Below, piece after piece: positions 41,237 through 51,162 of a stretch of DNA of 57,754 nucleotides. The DNA lies in assembly GCA_963639765.1 (NCBI GenBank), contig CAVHXA010000011.1, forward strand, positions 1 to 57,754, written 5' to 3'. The first letter of the stretch is position 1; every line of letters starts with the position of its first letter. The position numbers and the translations under genes are program-made. The stretch is from CAVHXA01 sp963639765 (GTDB taxonomy: Bacteria > Bacillota > Clostridia > Oscillospirales > Oscillospiraceae). The notes beneath the pieces were generated by a model that was not told the origin of the DNA, ran no database searches, and was given only the letters and a program-made list of their open reading frames with translations.

Positions 41237-43114
41237 ATGACTACCTTTTTGGCAGGCAGCTATGATGTAGCAGTGGTTGGAGCAGGCCACGCAGGTATCG
41301 AGGCAGCTCTGGCCGCCTCGAGGATGGGCTGTAAAACGGTAATATTTACCATCAACCTTGATGCAGTGGGCAATATGCCCTGTAATCCGGCTATCGGAGG
41401 AACAGGAAAAGGACAGCTTGTACGTGAGTTGGACGCATTGGGGGGCCAGATGGCGCTGGCAGCGGATGCCTGCTGCATTCAATATCGAATGCTGGGCCTG
41501 GGCAAGGGACCTGCTGTCCATTCTCTGCGTGCACAGGCAGATCGCCGCCGTTATAGTGAATATATGAAAAACCTGCTCGAGAGGCAGGAAAATTGTGATC
41601 TCAAGCAGGCCATGGTAACAGGCCTTCTGACAGACAGGACCGGTGCCGCGACCGGCGTGCAGACCAGGCTTGGCGCACAATATCTGGCCCGGGCTGTGGT
41701 AATTGCTACCGGAACATATCTAAATGGCCTTGTGATTGTAGGAGAAGCGGCTTATTCCTCCGGCCCGGACGGAATGCATGCAGGAATCGGCTTGGCAGAG
41801 GATCTGGCATCAAAAGGCCTGGCTCTGCGCCGGTTTAAAACCGGAACACCTCCGCGCCTGAATCGGCGAAGCGTGGATGTGAGCCAGATGGAGCTGCAGC
41901 TCGGCGATGAGAAAACAGTTCCATTTTCGTTCAGAACCACAGATCCTCCGGAAAACCGGGCCGTATGTTATCTGACTTATACCAACGCCGAAACACACCG
42001 GGTAATTCGTGAGAACCTGTCGAGAAGTCCACTGTTCTCAGGCATTATTCGGGGTGTTGGTCCCCGGTATTGCCCTTCCATCGAAGACAAGGTTGTCCGT
42101 TTTGCCGACAAGCCGCGGCACCAGCTGTTTCTGGAGCCCTGCGGACTGGGTACCGATGAACTCTATCTGCAGGGTTTCTCCTCCAGTCTGCCGGAGGATG
42201 TGCAGCTGCAGATGTTGCACACGATCCGCGGTCTGCAGCATGCCGAAATGATGCGTCCGGCCTATGCTATTGAGTATGATTGCATGGATCCAACACAGCT
42301 GCGCCCCACACTGGAATGCAAGACGATTCCCGGGCTGTTTGGCGCGGGGCAGTTTAACGGCTCTTCCGGTTACGAGGAGGCAGCAGTTCAGGGGTTTGTG
42401 GCAGGAGTCAATGCTGCCCTGAGCGTACAGAAAAGAGATCCCTTTGTGCTAACCCGGCAGGACGGCTATATCGGTGTTTTGATTGATGATCTTGTAACCA
42501 AGGGTACAAATGAGCCCTACCGCATGATGACATCCCGCACGGAATACCGACTGATACACCGTCAGGACAATGCTGACGAACGTTTGAGCGGCATTGGATA
42601 TCGTCTCGGACTGGTAAACCGGGACCAATACGAAGCAGTGAGCGAAAAATACCGTCGGGTTCGGGACGAAATCAGACGTCTGGAGTCAACAGGTGTGGCC
42701 GAAAGTCTGGAACTGAATGCACTCATGCAGCAAAAGGGCACATCGCCGGTTTCGGGTTCGGCCAGGTTGTTGGATCTGATTCGCAGACCTCAGCTGACCT
42801 ACGAAGATCTGGCTGTATTCGATCCGTCACGGCCGAAGCTGGATCCGTCCATAACGCAGCAGGTTGAAATCCGTGTAAAATATCAGGGCTATATTGATCG
42901 GCAGGAAAACCAGATTCAGCAGGCACGCCAGGAAGAAAGTCGTCCGCTTCCGAAGGATATCGACTATCTGTCTATTGGCGGCCTGCGGTTAGAGGCAAGG
43001 CAAAAGCTGCAGCAGATTCAGCCGGAGAATATCGGGCAGGCCGGCCGAGTATCCGGTGTATCACCGGCAGATGTAGCTGTGCTGCTGATCTGGCTGGAAC
43101 AAAACGGAGGATAA
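41237..43114 (+). CDS. mnmG: tRNA uridine-5-carboxymethylaminomethyl modification enzyme MnmG (GidA)
   Basis: With MnmE it modifies the wobble uridine of several tRNAs. FAD-binding GAGHAGIEAALAASRMG, NPAIGGTGKGQLVRELDALGG, GTYLNGLVIVGE, RFKTGTPPRL and VTKGTNEPYRMMTSRTEYRL are all present; 625 residues. The ATG at 41237 is 8 bases after AAGAGG. The next gene is tatD, 2 bases away; the usual partners mnmE and rsmG are not in the window. Confidence 0.97.
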   Translation: MTTFLAGSYDVAVVGAGHAGIEAALAASRMGCKTVIFTINLDAVGNMPCNPAIGGTGKGQLVRELDALGGQMALAADACCIQYRMLGLGKGPAVHSLRAQADRRRYSEYMKNLLERQENCDLKQAMVTGLLTDRTGAATGVQTRLGAQYLARAVVIATGTYLNGLVIVGEAAYSSGPDGMHAGIGLAEDLASKGLALRRFKTGTPPRLNRRSVDVSQMELQLGDEKTVPFSFRTTDPPENRAVCYLTYTNAETHRVIRENLSRSPLFSGIIRGVGPRYCPSIEDKVVRFADKPRHQLFLEPCGLGTDELYLQGFSSSLPEDVQLQMLHTIRGLQHAEMMRPAYAIEYDCMDPTQLRPTLECKTIPGLFGAGQFNGSSGYEEAAVQGFVAGVNAALSVQKRDPFVLTRQDGYIGVLIDDLVTKGTNEPYRMMTSRTEYRLIHRQDNADERLSGIGYRLGLVNRDQYEAVSEKYRRVRDEIRRLESTGVAESLELNALMQQKGTSPVSGSARLLDLIRRPQLTYEDLAVFDPSRPKLDPSITQQVEIRVKYQGYIDRQENQIQQARQEESRPLPKDIDYLSIGGLRLEARQKLQQIQPENIGQAGRVSGVSPADVAVLLIWLEQNGG

Positions 43115-43116
43115 AG

Positions 43117-43884
43117 ATGTATTTTGATACGCATGCCCATTATGATGACAGGGCCTTTGATAAGGACCGCGAGGCTGTTTTGCAGGATATCCACGGTGCC
43201 GGCGTAGCGTATATGGTAAATGTAGGATGTGATCTGAGCAGCTCGTTGCGCAGTGTTGCTCTGGCCAGACAATACGACTGGATCTATGCGGCTGTTGGTA
43301 CCCATCCCAGCGACACAGGGAAGATGTCTGATGCGGATCTTTCCATGTACCGCAGTATTTGCAGGACTGAAAAAAAGGTGGTTGCCATCGGAGAGATCGG
43401 TCTGGATTATCACTGGGATACAACCGCCAGGGAGATCCAGAAGCAGCGCTTTCGACAGCAGCTGGATCTGGCCATTGAGGTAAACAAGCCCGTTGTTATT
43501 CACGAGCGTGATGCCCATGCGGAAGCCATGCAGATCATCCGTGAATACAGGGGACGGGTGACCGGAGTATTTCATTGCTATTCCGGCGCACTGGATATGG
43601 CAAAAGAGTTGATTGAAATGGGCTGGTATCTCAGCTTCACCGGCGTGATTACCTACAAAAACGCGCGAAAGGCGCTGGAGGTGCTGCAATGGCTGCCTTT
43701 GGACCGCATAATGATTGAAACCGACTGCCCTTATCTTTCTCCGGAGCCAAACCGCGGTCGGCGAAACGACAGCCGAAATCTGCTGTATACCAATGCAAGA
43801 CTGGCAGAAATCAAAGGACTCTCACCCGAGACAACTGCACAGACAACACTGGAGAACGGAAAACGTTTTTTTGGAATTTCCTAG
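43117..43884 (+). CDS. tatD: TatD-family metal-dependent deoxyribonuclease
   Basis: 255 residues. Amidohydrolase metal ligands are complete: DTHAHYDD, GEIGLDYH (Glu), IHERDA, VFHCYSG and ETDCPYL. GGAGG precedes the ATG, which lies 2 bases after the mnmG stop. TatD proteins are DNA 3' to 5' exonucleases or quality-control hydrolases. Confidence 0.95.
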   Translation: MYFDTHAHYDDRAFDKDREAVLQDIHGAGVAYMVNVGCDLSSSLRSVALARQYDWIYAAVGTHPSDTGKMSDADLSMYRSICRTEKKVVAIGEIGLDYHWDTTAREIQKQRFRQQLDLAIEVNKPVVIHERDAHAEAMQIIREYRGRVTGVFHCYSGALDMAKELIEMGWYLSFTGVITYKNARKALEVLQWLPLDRIMIETDCPYLSPEPNRGRRNDSRNLLYTNARLAEIKGLSPETTAQTTLENGKRFFGIS

Positions 43885-43956
43885 ACAAAAGCGTCCTTTT
43901 TGGAATTCTTGCCAAAGGATTAGGCTGAAATTCTACGAATCAGCCAAAATCTTTGG

Positions 43957-43985
43957 TTGACGTTAAGGCTTGCTTATGTTATATT
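43957..43985 (+). promoter_or_regulatory. Promoter of the small membrane protein gene
   Basis: TTGACG (43957-43962), a 17-base spacer and TATATT (43980-43985). Just upstream lie two inverted repeats, GGCTGA/TCAGCC (43923-43945) and CCAAA-ATC-TTTGG (43944-43956), which could end the tatD transcript or bind a regulator. Confidence 0.65.
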
Positions 43986-44030
43986 GAGCATACAAAATGT
44001 TAATCATACGTTGAACTGGGGGGAAATTTC

Positions 44031-44351
44031 GTGGATTCGAGTTTCGACAAGTATAATGACGAGTTTAAAGAGCAACAGAAGACTGGCTTTAAGTACACAC
44101 TGGTGCTGATTGTTGCCTACATTTTTGCATTGGCCGGATTGGTAATTGATATTCTTGCCTTTGTCTATTGGAACGCCTATATTTCCTTAGGTGGTCTTGT
44201 GGCGGCACTGCTGTCTTTCCAGGCTCTCATGAAGGCAAAGGGCGGAGACTGGCGTCTGAAGACCAAGATTCCTCTGATCATCAACATCGTTGTTCTGGCT
44301 GTGGCTTTCGTGTTGCTGTATGTTGTCGGCAGCAAGATGAAGGGCAGATAA
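44031..44351 (+). CDS. Small membrane protein of unknown function
   Basis: 106 residues. A charged cytosolic head (SSFDKYNDEFKEQQKTG) is followed by three predicted helices (VLIVAYIFALAGLVIDILAF, AYISLGGLVAALLSFQAL and IPLIINIVVLAVAFVLLYVVG) and a basic end. GTG start after GGGGGG. I do not recognise the family. It is monocistronic, with its own near-consensus promoter and terminator, so it is likely a real and well-expressed gene. Confidence 0.72.
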   Translation: MDSSFDKYNDEFKEQQKTGFKYTLVLIVAYIFALAGLVIDILAFVYWNAYISLGGLVAALLSFQALMKAKGGDWRLKTKIPLIINIVVLAVAFVLLYVVGSKMKGR

Positions 44352-44380
44352 AACATCAAAGGCCGGTTGTCCGGTCCGTG

Positions 44381-44415
44381 ACAGTCCGCGCTGCTTGGCG
44401 CGGGCTGTTTGATTT
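44381..44415 (+). terminator. Intrinsic terminator after the small membrane protein gene
   Basis: An 11-bp stem (ACAGTCCGCGC / GCGCGGGCTGT, with one G-U pair in RNA) followed by TTGATTTTT. Confidence 0.8.
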
Positions 44416-44495
44416 TTCGGCACTGCGAAGATTCAATAAAATCCGGACAGAAAAGACTGCCGCGGTGCAAAGCGCCAGAAAAAGGAGAAAATGCA

Positions 44496-45194
44496 ATGTC
44501 CAACGAGCATGCCGGCCACCGCAAGCGGCTGCGCCAGCAATACATAAACCACGGCATCGAAACCTTCAACGACATAAACGCGCTCGAACTGCTTCTGTTT
44601 TATCTGGTCCCCCGACAGGATACCAATCTGTTGGCGCATCGGCTACTGGAAAAATTTGGATCGCTTTCGGGCGTTTTTTCTGCACCGGAATATCTGCTGT
44701 CTCAGGTCGAGGGAATGGGACAAATTACAGCCCAATTTTTTCCGCTTCTGCGGCAGCTGCAGGAGCGGGCTGAATTGCAGGGATGGCTCGACAGCCGCCG
44801 CAGTCAGAGGCTGCGCACTCCCGATAATTTCTATGTTTTTTTCCGCCCGTATTTCATTGAAAAACGCAAGGAAGCGGCATACCTGCTGTGCTTGTCGCCG
44901 CAGGGTGAGCCGCTGGGCTGTGAAAAGCTCAGCCAGGGAACAGGCAGCACCACGCTGTTTACCAACCGGGAGGCAGTGGAGGCCGTAATTCGAACACAGG
45001 CTCAGATCTGCGTGCTGGCACATAACCATCCGAAAACCAGCGCAAGACCTTCGTCCGAGGACATTCGTACAACCGAGCAGCTTCACCAGGCTATGTCCGG
45101 TATTGGCGTATTGCTGCTTGACCATTTGATATTGGGTAATGGAGAGTGGTATTCTCTGGCTCAGGAGGGATACCTGCAGCAATATTGGGAGTAG
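44496..45194 (+). CDS. radC: RadC-like JAB/MPN domain protein
   Basis: 232 residues. HhH-like helices at the N-terminus (LELLLFYLVPRQDTNLLAHRL) precede the RadC/JAMM region. The metal motif reads LAHNHPKTSARPSSED, keeping H-x-H and the distal Asp but replacing the usual SGDPTPS loop. The ATG at 44496 follows AAAAGGAG. It is 4 bases from uvrB, suggesting co-translation. RadC function is still debated despite the name. Confidence 0.88.
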   Translation: MSNEHAGHRKRLRQQYINHGIETFNDINALELLLFYLVPRQDTNLLAHRLLEKFGSLSGVFSAPEYLLSQVEGMGQITAQFFPLLRQLQERAELQGWLDSRRSQRLRTPDNFYVFFRPYFIEKRKEAAYLLCLSPQGEPLGCEKLSQGTGSTTLFTNREAVEAVIRTQAQICVLAHNHPKTSARPSSEDIRTTEQLHQAMSGIGVLLLDHLILGNGEWYSLAQEGYLQQYWE

Positions 45195-45198
45195 AACA

Positions 45199-47184
45199 AT
45201 GGAATTTCGGCTTCATAGTGATTATCAGCCTTCCGGTGATCAGCCTCAGGCTATCGAGACATTGGTACGCGGTGTGAATTTGGGCATCGATGAGCAGACT
45301 CTGCTGGGTGTGACCGGCTCCGGCAAGACGTTTACCATGGCCAGTGTGATTGCCCAGGTCAACCGTCCTACGCTGGTTCTGGCGCATAACAAAACCCTTG
45401 CGGCTCAGCTTTGCGAAGAGTTTCGAACCTTTTTCCCTGAAAATGCCGTGGAATACTTTGTGTCCTATTATGATTATTATCAGCCGGAGGCATATATCGC
45501 CCATACCGACACCTATATCGAAAAAGATTCTTCCGTAAACGACGAAATTGAACGCCTGCGTCACTCGGCGACCTCTGCTTTGTTTGAACGACGGGATGTT
45601 ATAGTGGTCTCATCGGTTAGCTGCATCTATGGACTGGGCGATCCCATCGACTATAAAAGCATGGTTATTTCGCTGCGATCTGGTATAACGATCAGCCGCG
45701 AAGCACTTATTCGCCGACTTGTGGATATCCGTTACGAGCGAAACGACATCAACTTTACACGCAACACCTTTCGCGTGAGGGGAGATACAGTTGAGATTTA
45801 TCCCGCCTATTACAGCGGACGTGCCATACGCGTGGAGCTTTTTGGAGATGAGGTAGATCGCATCAGCGAATTCAACCCGGTAACAGGTACGCCGAACCGA
45901 ATACTTGGACACGTGGCAATATATCCTGCCAGCCATTATGTAACGACACGAGAAAAGCTGCTCAAGGCCATTACAGTGATTGAGCAGGAGCTGCAGGTGC
46001 GTCTGCAGCAGTTTGAAGAATGCGGAAAGCTTCTTGAGGCCCAACGCCTGCGTCAACGAACCATGTATGATATAGAGATGATGCAGGAGCTTGGCTATTG
46101 TACCGGAATTGAAAACTATTCCAGAATTCTTGCAGGCCGGGAACCAGGCTCGCCGCCCACCACGCTGCTGGACTATTTCCCAAAGGATTTTCTGCTGTTT
46201 ATCGATGAGAGCCACCAGACTTTGCCACAAGTCCGTGCCATGTATAACGGAGATCGGGCCAGGAAAGAAAGCTTAGTAGAATATGGGTTTCGTTTGCCCT
46301 GTGCTTTTGACAATCGACCATTGAAATTTGATGAATTCCAGCAGAGAATCAATCAGGTTATCTATGTTTCCGCAACCCCCGGAGACTACGAACGCAGCCG
46401 GTCCGGACAGATTGCCGAGCAGGTCATTCGTCCAACCGGTTTGCTGGATCCAAGGGTTACGGTCCGCCCGGCTGTTGGGCAGGTGGATGATTTGCTGGCA
46501 GAGATTCGTACTGTGACCGAACAGGGCCTGCGCACACTGGTAACCACACTGACCAAGAAAATGGCCGAGGATCTGACTGCTTATCTGCAAAAGGTCGGAG
46601 TGCTTGTTCGATATATGCACTCAGACATCACCGCCATGGAGCGTATGGAGATTATACGGGACCTGCGTCTGAAAAAATTTGATGTTCTTGTGGGCATAAA
46701 TCTTCTGCGCGAAGGGTTGGATTTGCCTGAGGTTGCACTGGTTGCCATTCTGGATGCGGATAAAGAGGGCTTTTTGCGTTCAGAAACCAGTCTGATTCAG
46801 ACAATTGGTCGCGCTGCACGAAATGCCGGAGGCCACGTTATACTGTATGCTGATAAAACAACGCCGGCTATGGCGGCTGCCATAGCTGAGACAAACCGGC
46901 GGCGCGCAATTCAGGATGCATACAACCGGTCTCATGGAATTGAACCCAGGACCATCATCAAAGACGTGCGTGATCTGATTGAAATCAGCAGCACCATAAA
47001 GACCACCGAAGCACTTCGCGCCGATGGTGTGAAGATGACCGAAAAGGAAAGACAGCTCGAAATAAATCGTCTGGAAAAGGAAATGAAAAAAGCAGCACGC
47101 ATGATGGAATACGAATATGCCGCTGTGCTGCGGGATCAACTGATTGAGCTGAGAGGCGAGAAAACGAAGACCCCGGAGTCCTGA
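45199..47184 (+). CDS. uvrB: Excinuclease ABC subunit B
   Basis: 661 residues. DNA-damage verification helicase of nucleotide excision repair. Walker A (GVTGSGKTFTMA), the beta-hairpin (YYDYYQPEAYI), DESHQTLPQVRAMYNGD, YGFRLPCAFDNRPL and a C-terminal UVR motif (EMKKAARMMEYEYAAVLRDQL) are present. The ATG at 45199 has GGGAGT upstream. uvrA follows after 106 bases. Confidence 0.98.
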   Translation: MEFRLHSDYQPSGDQPQAIETLVRGVNLGIDEQTLLGVTGSGKTFTMASVIAQVNRPTLVLAHNKTLAAQLCEEFRTFFPENAVEYFVSYYDYYQPEAYIAHTDTYIEKDSSVNDEIERLRHSATSALFERRDVIVVSSVSCIYGLGDPIDYKSMVISLRSGITISREALIRRLVDIRYERNDINFTRNTFRVRGDTVEIYPAYYSGRAIRVELFGDEVDRISEFNPVTGTPNRILGHVAIYPASHYVTTREKLLKAITVIEQELQVRLQQFEECGKLLEAQRLRQRTMYDIEMMQELGYCTGIENYSRILAGREPGSPPTTLLDYFPKDFLLFIDESHQTLPQVRAMYNGDRARKESLVEYGFRLPCAFDNRPLKFDEFQQRINQVIYVSATPGDYERSRSGQIAEQVIRPTGLLDPRVTVRPAVGQVDDLLAEIRTVTEQGLRTLVTTLTKKMAEDLTAYLQKVGVLVRYMHSDITAMERMEIIRDLRLKKFDVLVGINLLREGLDLPEVALVAILDADKEGFLRSETSLIQTIGRAARNAGGHVILYADKTTPAMAAAIAETNRRRAIQDAYNRSHGIEPRTIIKDVRDLIEISSTIKTTEALRADGVKMTEKERQLEINRLEKEMKKAARMMEYEYAAVLRDQLIELRGEKTKTPES

Positions 47185-47290
47185 GAAAGCTGCACAAAAA
47201 GGCCGGGAAGCAATAAAGGACCGACGGCAGAAAATACAGCCATGGAGTTGAAATCAGAATCCGCCGACGGTTCAAAAAAGGAGTTAAACC

Positions 47291-50092
47291 ATGCAAGACA
47301 TGATCCGTGTGCGAGGTGCACGCGAAAACAACCTGAAAAACATCGATCTGGATATTCCGCGAGACAAGCTGGTGGTATTTACCGGCCTGTCGGGCAGCGG
47401 AAAGTCCAGTCTGGCCTTTGATACCATTTATGCCGAGGGGCAGCGTCGATATGTGGAGTCTCTCAGTTCGTATGCACGGCAGTTTTTGGGGCAGATGGAC
47501 AAACCGGATGTTGATCGGATTGACGGATTGTCACCGGCTATTTCCATCGATCAGAAAACCACATCCAGGAATCCAAGGTCTACAGTTGGAACGGTGACGG
47601 AAATTTATGATTATCTCCGTCTTCTGTGGGCACGGGTTGGTGTACCGCATTGCCCAAAATGCGGCAGAGAAATACGTCGTCAGACCATAGACCAGATTGT
47701 GGACCGCGTGATGCAGATGCCGGAAGGAACGAGGTTTCAGGTTCTGGCACCTGTTATACGAGGCAAAAAGGGTGAGCATCAGAAAATATTTGACGATGCG
47801 AGAAAAAGCGGCTATGTGCGCGTACGGGTGGATGGCATTCTGTATGATCTGGCTGAGCCAATCAAACTGGAAAAAAACAAAAAGCACACCATCGAGGTGA
47901 TTGTGGACCGATTGATTATGCGCGCGGATCTGCAGCGCAGGCTTACAGATTCCATTGAAACCGCAGCAAAGGCATCCGACGGACTGGTCGGCATCCATAC
48001 TCTGGAGGACGATCGCGTGGAGCTTTACAGCCAAAATTATGCCTGTGAGGAATGTGGCGTATCTCTTCCGGAATTTTCACCGCGGATGTTTTCGTTTAAT
48101 GCTCCTTACGGCTCCTGCCCAACCTGCTCGGGGCTTGGAACTCTCCTGAAGGTTGACCCGAACAGCGTTGTTCCGGACAAAAGCCTCTCTATCAACGAGG
48201 GGGCTGTTGTGGCCAACGGCTGGGGCAACATCAGCACAAACAGTATTGCTGCCATGTATTTTCGCGCTCTGTCAAAAAAATACGGGTTTTCTCTGGACAT
48301 ACCCTTTAAGGATCTCTCGCAGCAGGCACAGGATATATTGTTGTATGGAACAAAAGGAGAGAAGCTGCAGATAAACCGCTATTATAATCAGGCTTTTGAG
48401 GGCATTATCGGAAACATCGAACGTCGGTATCGCGAAACACAGTCAGAATCCATGAAACGCGAGCTGGAAACCTATATGTTAGCCAGCCCTTGCCCGGACT
48501 GCCATGCGGATCGCCTGAACCCGGTGGTGCTGGCTGTTACGGTGGGTGGGATGAACATTGCGGAGTTTTGCCGTTTGCCGATTAACCAGGGGATCGAGTT
48601 TCTGCAAAACCTTCAGCTTGTCGGCACCGAGGCTGTGATTGCCGAGCAGGTTCTCAAGGAAATCAAATCCCGAATGAGCTTCTTACAGTCAGTTGGCCTG
48701 CAGTATCTTACTTTGGCCAGAAGTGCGGCCAGCCTGTCGGGCGGTGAAAGCCAGCGAATCCGTCTGGCTACGCAGATTGGCTCCTCGCTGATGGGTGTTG
48801 TGTATATTCTGGATGAACCCTCTATTGGTCTGCACCAGCGGGATAATCGTCGTCTACTGGATACGCTGTGCAAAATGCGCGATCTGGGCAATACACTGAT
48901 TGTTGTAGAGCACGATGAGGATACCATTCGGGAAGCGGATCATATTGTGGATATCGGTCCCGGAGCCGGCGTAAACGGGGGCTTTGTGGTAGCACAGGGG
49001 AGCCTTGCGGATATCATAGCCTGCGAGCAATCGGTTACCGGTCAGTATCTATCCGGGAAAAAACAGATTCCCGTTCCGATACAGCGCAGGCAGGGAAATG
49101 GAAAATATCTGAGAATATTCGGCGCACGGGCAAACAATCTGCAGGGCATCGATGCAGAAATTCCACTGGGTACATTTACCTGTGTGACAGGTGTTTCCGG
49201 AAGCGGAAAATCCAGTCTCGTCAATGAGATTATCTACAATCGCCTGGCGGCCGATTTGAACCACGCGCGGCTGCATGCCGGTGCCCATGATCGCATGGAG
49301 GGAATTACACATCTGGATAAGGTTGTTGGGATAGATCAAAGCCCTATCGGGCGCACACCGAGGTCAAATCCCGCAACCTATACAGGCCTGTTCGGCGATA
49401 TCCGTGAGCTGTTTGCCTCCACTGCAGAAGCCAGGCAGAGAGGCTATACCGCAGGACGATTTTCGTTTAATATCAAAGGCGGGCGTTGCGAGGCCTGCGG
49501 CGGAGACGGTCTCGTAAAGATCGAGATGAATTTTCTGCCGGATGTATATGTCAACTGCGATGTGTGTCAGGGCAGACGCTATAACCGTGAGACTCTTGAG
49601 ATTCGCTACAAAGGAAAGAGCATTGCGGATGTGCTGGATATGACCGCAGAAGAGGCACTGGCTTTTTTTGAAAATCTTCCGAAGATTCGCAGCAAAATCC
49701 AGACGCTGTGTCAGGTAGGTCTTGGCTATGTGCAGCTGGGCCAAAGCAGTACAACCCTTTCCGGCGGTGAGGCCCAGCGTGTCAAGCTGGCCACAGAGCT
49801 GTCGCGTCGGGCTACGGGACGCACATTGTATATTCTTGATGAACCAACCACAGGGCTGCATACGGCCGATGTACATCGACTTATCGAGGTGCTCAGCGCA
49901 TTGGTCGACGCAGGCAATACCGTATTGGTTATCGAACACAACCTTGATGTGATCAAAACTGCCGACTACCTCATTGATCTTGGCCCCGAAGGGGGAGACG
50001 AAGGCGGAAGAATTGTTGCTTCCGGCACACCTGAACAGGTTGCTGCCTGTCCAAACAGTTACACAGGCCAGTTTTTAAGACATATGCTGTAA
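47291..50092 (+). CDS. uvrA: Excinuclease ABC subunit A
   Basis: 933 residues. Damage-recognition ATPase with two ABC modules: Walker A (GLSGSGKSSLAFD and GVSGSGKSSLVNE), signatures LSGGESQRIRLATQIGSSL and LSGGEAQRVKLATEL, and Walker B (YILDEPSIGLHQRD, YILDEPTTGLHTAD). Both zinc fingers are intact (CEECGV ... CPTCSG; CEACGG ... CDVCQG). AAAGGAG precedes the ATG. No LexA-type CGAAC-N4-GTTCG box was seen upstream of radC, uvrB or uvrA. Confidence 0.98.
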   Translation: MQDMIRVRGARENNLKNIDLDIPRDKLVVFTGLSGSGKSSLAFDTIYAEGQRRYVESLSSYARQFLGQMDKPDVDRIDGLSPAISIDQKTTSRNPRSTVGTVTEIYDYLRLLWARVGVPHCPKCGREIRRQTIDQIVDRVMQMPEGTRFQVLAPVIRGKKGEHQKIFDDARKSGYVRVRVDGILYDLAEPIKLEKNKKHTIEVIVDRLIMRADLQRRLTDSIETAAKASDGLVGIHTLEDDRVELYSQNYACEECGVSLPEFSPRMFSFNAPYGSCPTCSGLGTLLKVDPNSVVPDKSLSINEGAVVANGWGNISTNSIAAMYFRALSKKYGFSLDIPFKDLSQQAQDILLYGTKGEKLQINRYYNQAFEGIIGNIERRYRETQSESMKRELETYMLASPCPDCHADRLNPVVLAVTVGGMNIAEFCRLPINQGIEFLQNLQLVGTEAVIAEQVLKEIKSRMSFLQSVGLQYLTLARSAASLSGGESQRIRLATQIGSSLMGVVYILDEPSIGLHQRDNRRLLDTLCKMRDLGNTLIVVEHDEDTIREADHIVDIGPGAGVNGGFVVAQGSLADIIACEQSVTGQYLSGKKQIPVPIQRRQGNGKYLRIFGARANNLQGIDAEIPLGTFTCVTGVSGSGKSSLVNEIIYNRLAADLNHARLHAGAHDRMEGITHLDKVVGIDQSPIGRTPRSNPATYTGLFGDIRELFASTAEARQRGYTAGRFSFNIKGGRCEACGGDGLVKIEMNFLPDVYVNCDVCQGRRYNRETLEIRYKGKSIADVLDMTAEEALAFFENLPKIRSKIQTLCQVGLGYVQLGQSSTTLSGGEAQRVKLATELSRRATGRTLYILDEPTTGLHTADVHRLIEVLSALVDAGNTVLVIEHNLDVIKTADYLIDLGPEGGDEGGRIVASGTPEQVAACPNSYTGQFLRHML

Positions 50093-50235
50093 GAACGCGG
50101 AGCAATACATTGCGCGAAAGCGGCAGGATACAGATAATGCGCTGAAATCCAATGTCCTCTTTGGCAGAAGACCCTACAAACACGTGAACGACACCGTTTT
50201 TTTAAACAGCTATTCTGATAGCAGGAGGTAACACC

Positions 50236-51162
50236 ATGCAGGAATTTGACCTGATTTCTCAATGCGGCGGTCCGCTTCATTGTCGATTATGGCTACCGAA
50301 CGGGCATCCGAGGGCTGTGGTGCAGCTGGTGCATGGCATTGCTGAGCATACTGCCAGATATGACCATTTTGCACGGTATCTGACGGAGCATGACCTTGCT
50401 GTTGCAGCAGAGGACCATATGGGCCATGGCGGCTCTATCAGCAAGGCAACGCCACAGGGGTGCTTTGCCGGCGGCTGGCAGGGTGCGGTTGAAGACGTGC
50501 ATATTCTCTTTGAACACATGCAGATGCAGATTGATGCACCCTTCTTCCTGCTTGGTCATTCCATGGGCTCGTTTCTTACACGAAGCTTTCTGATTCGTTA
50601 TCCGGAGACCCGGCTGCGCGGCGCAATTCTCAGCGGCACAGCCTGGCAGCCCAACGCGGTACTTCTGACAGGCAGAGCCATTTGCAGACTCGAAATTTGC
50701 CGCCATGGCGAGCAGGGAGTCAGTCATCTGGCATATAATCTGGCTTTCGGAGCATATAACAGGCACTGCAAGCCCGCACGTACGTCCAGCGACTGGATCA
50801 GCCGCGATGAGCAGCAGGTGGATCTCTATAACGCCGATCCGCTGTGCGGCTTTGTCCCATCGGTTGGACTGCTGTCTGATATGATGCAGGGCATAGCCTA
50901 TAATCAGAAGACGGAGCATTTGCAGCAGATGAACCCCGCACTGCCTGTGCTGTTTATGTCAGGAGATAAGGATCCTGTCGGATCCTATGGTAAAGGCGTA
51001 ATTCAAAGCGCCAGGGCTTTTGAGCGGGCAGGAATGCAGGATATCGGTGTTCGACTGTGGCCGGGAGGCCGACATGAAATGCTCAACGAGATCAATCGTG
51101 ATGCAGTGTATCGGACTGTTCTGGATTGGCTGAACGAAAAAATCCAAGGAAGCACCGTATAA
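50236..51162 (+). CDS. Alpha/beta hydrolase, monoacylglycerol lipase/lysophospholipase-like
   Basis: 308 residues. Hydrolase_4 fold: oxyanion HGIAEHTARYD, nucleophile Ser109 in GHSMGS, Asp246 in SGDKDPVG and His280 in GGRHEML form a complete triad. Cytosolic, no signal peptide. Probably acts on a lipid ester or small ester. GCAGGAGG precedes the ATG. It is transcribed after uvrA but with a gap of 143 bases. Confidence 0.9.
   Translation: MQEFDLISQCGGPLHCRLWLPNGHPRAVVQLVHGIAEHTARYDHFARYLTEHDLAVAAEDHMGHGGSISKATPQGCFAGGWQGAVEDVHILFEHMQMQIDAPFFLLGHSMGSFLTRSFLIRYPETRLRGAILSGTAWQPNAVLLTGRAICRLEICRHGEQGVSHLAYNLAFGAYNRHCKPARTSSDWISRDEQQVDLYNADPLCGFVPSVGLLSDMMQGIAYNQKTEHLQQMNPALPVLFMSGDKDPVGSYGKGVIQSARAFERAGMQDIGVRLWPGGRHEMLNEINRDAVYRTVLDWLNEKIQGSTV

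Noticed and set aside
44352..45198. LexA/SOS box for the radC-uvrB-uvrA cluster
   Set aside because: No CGAAC-N4-GTTCG-like sequence is visible in the upstream regions read.
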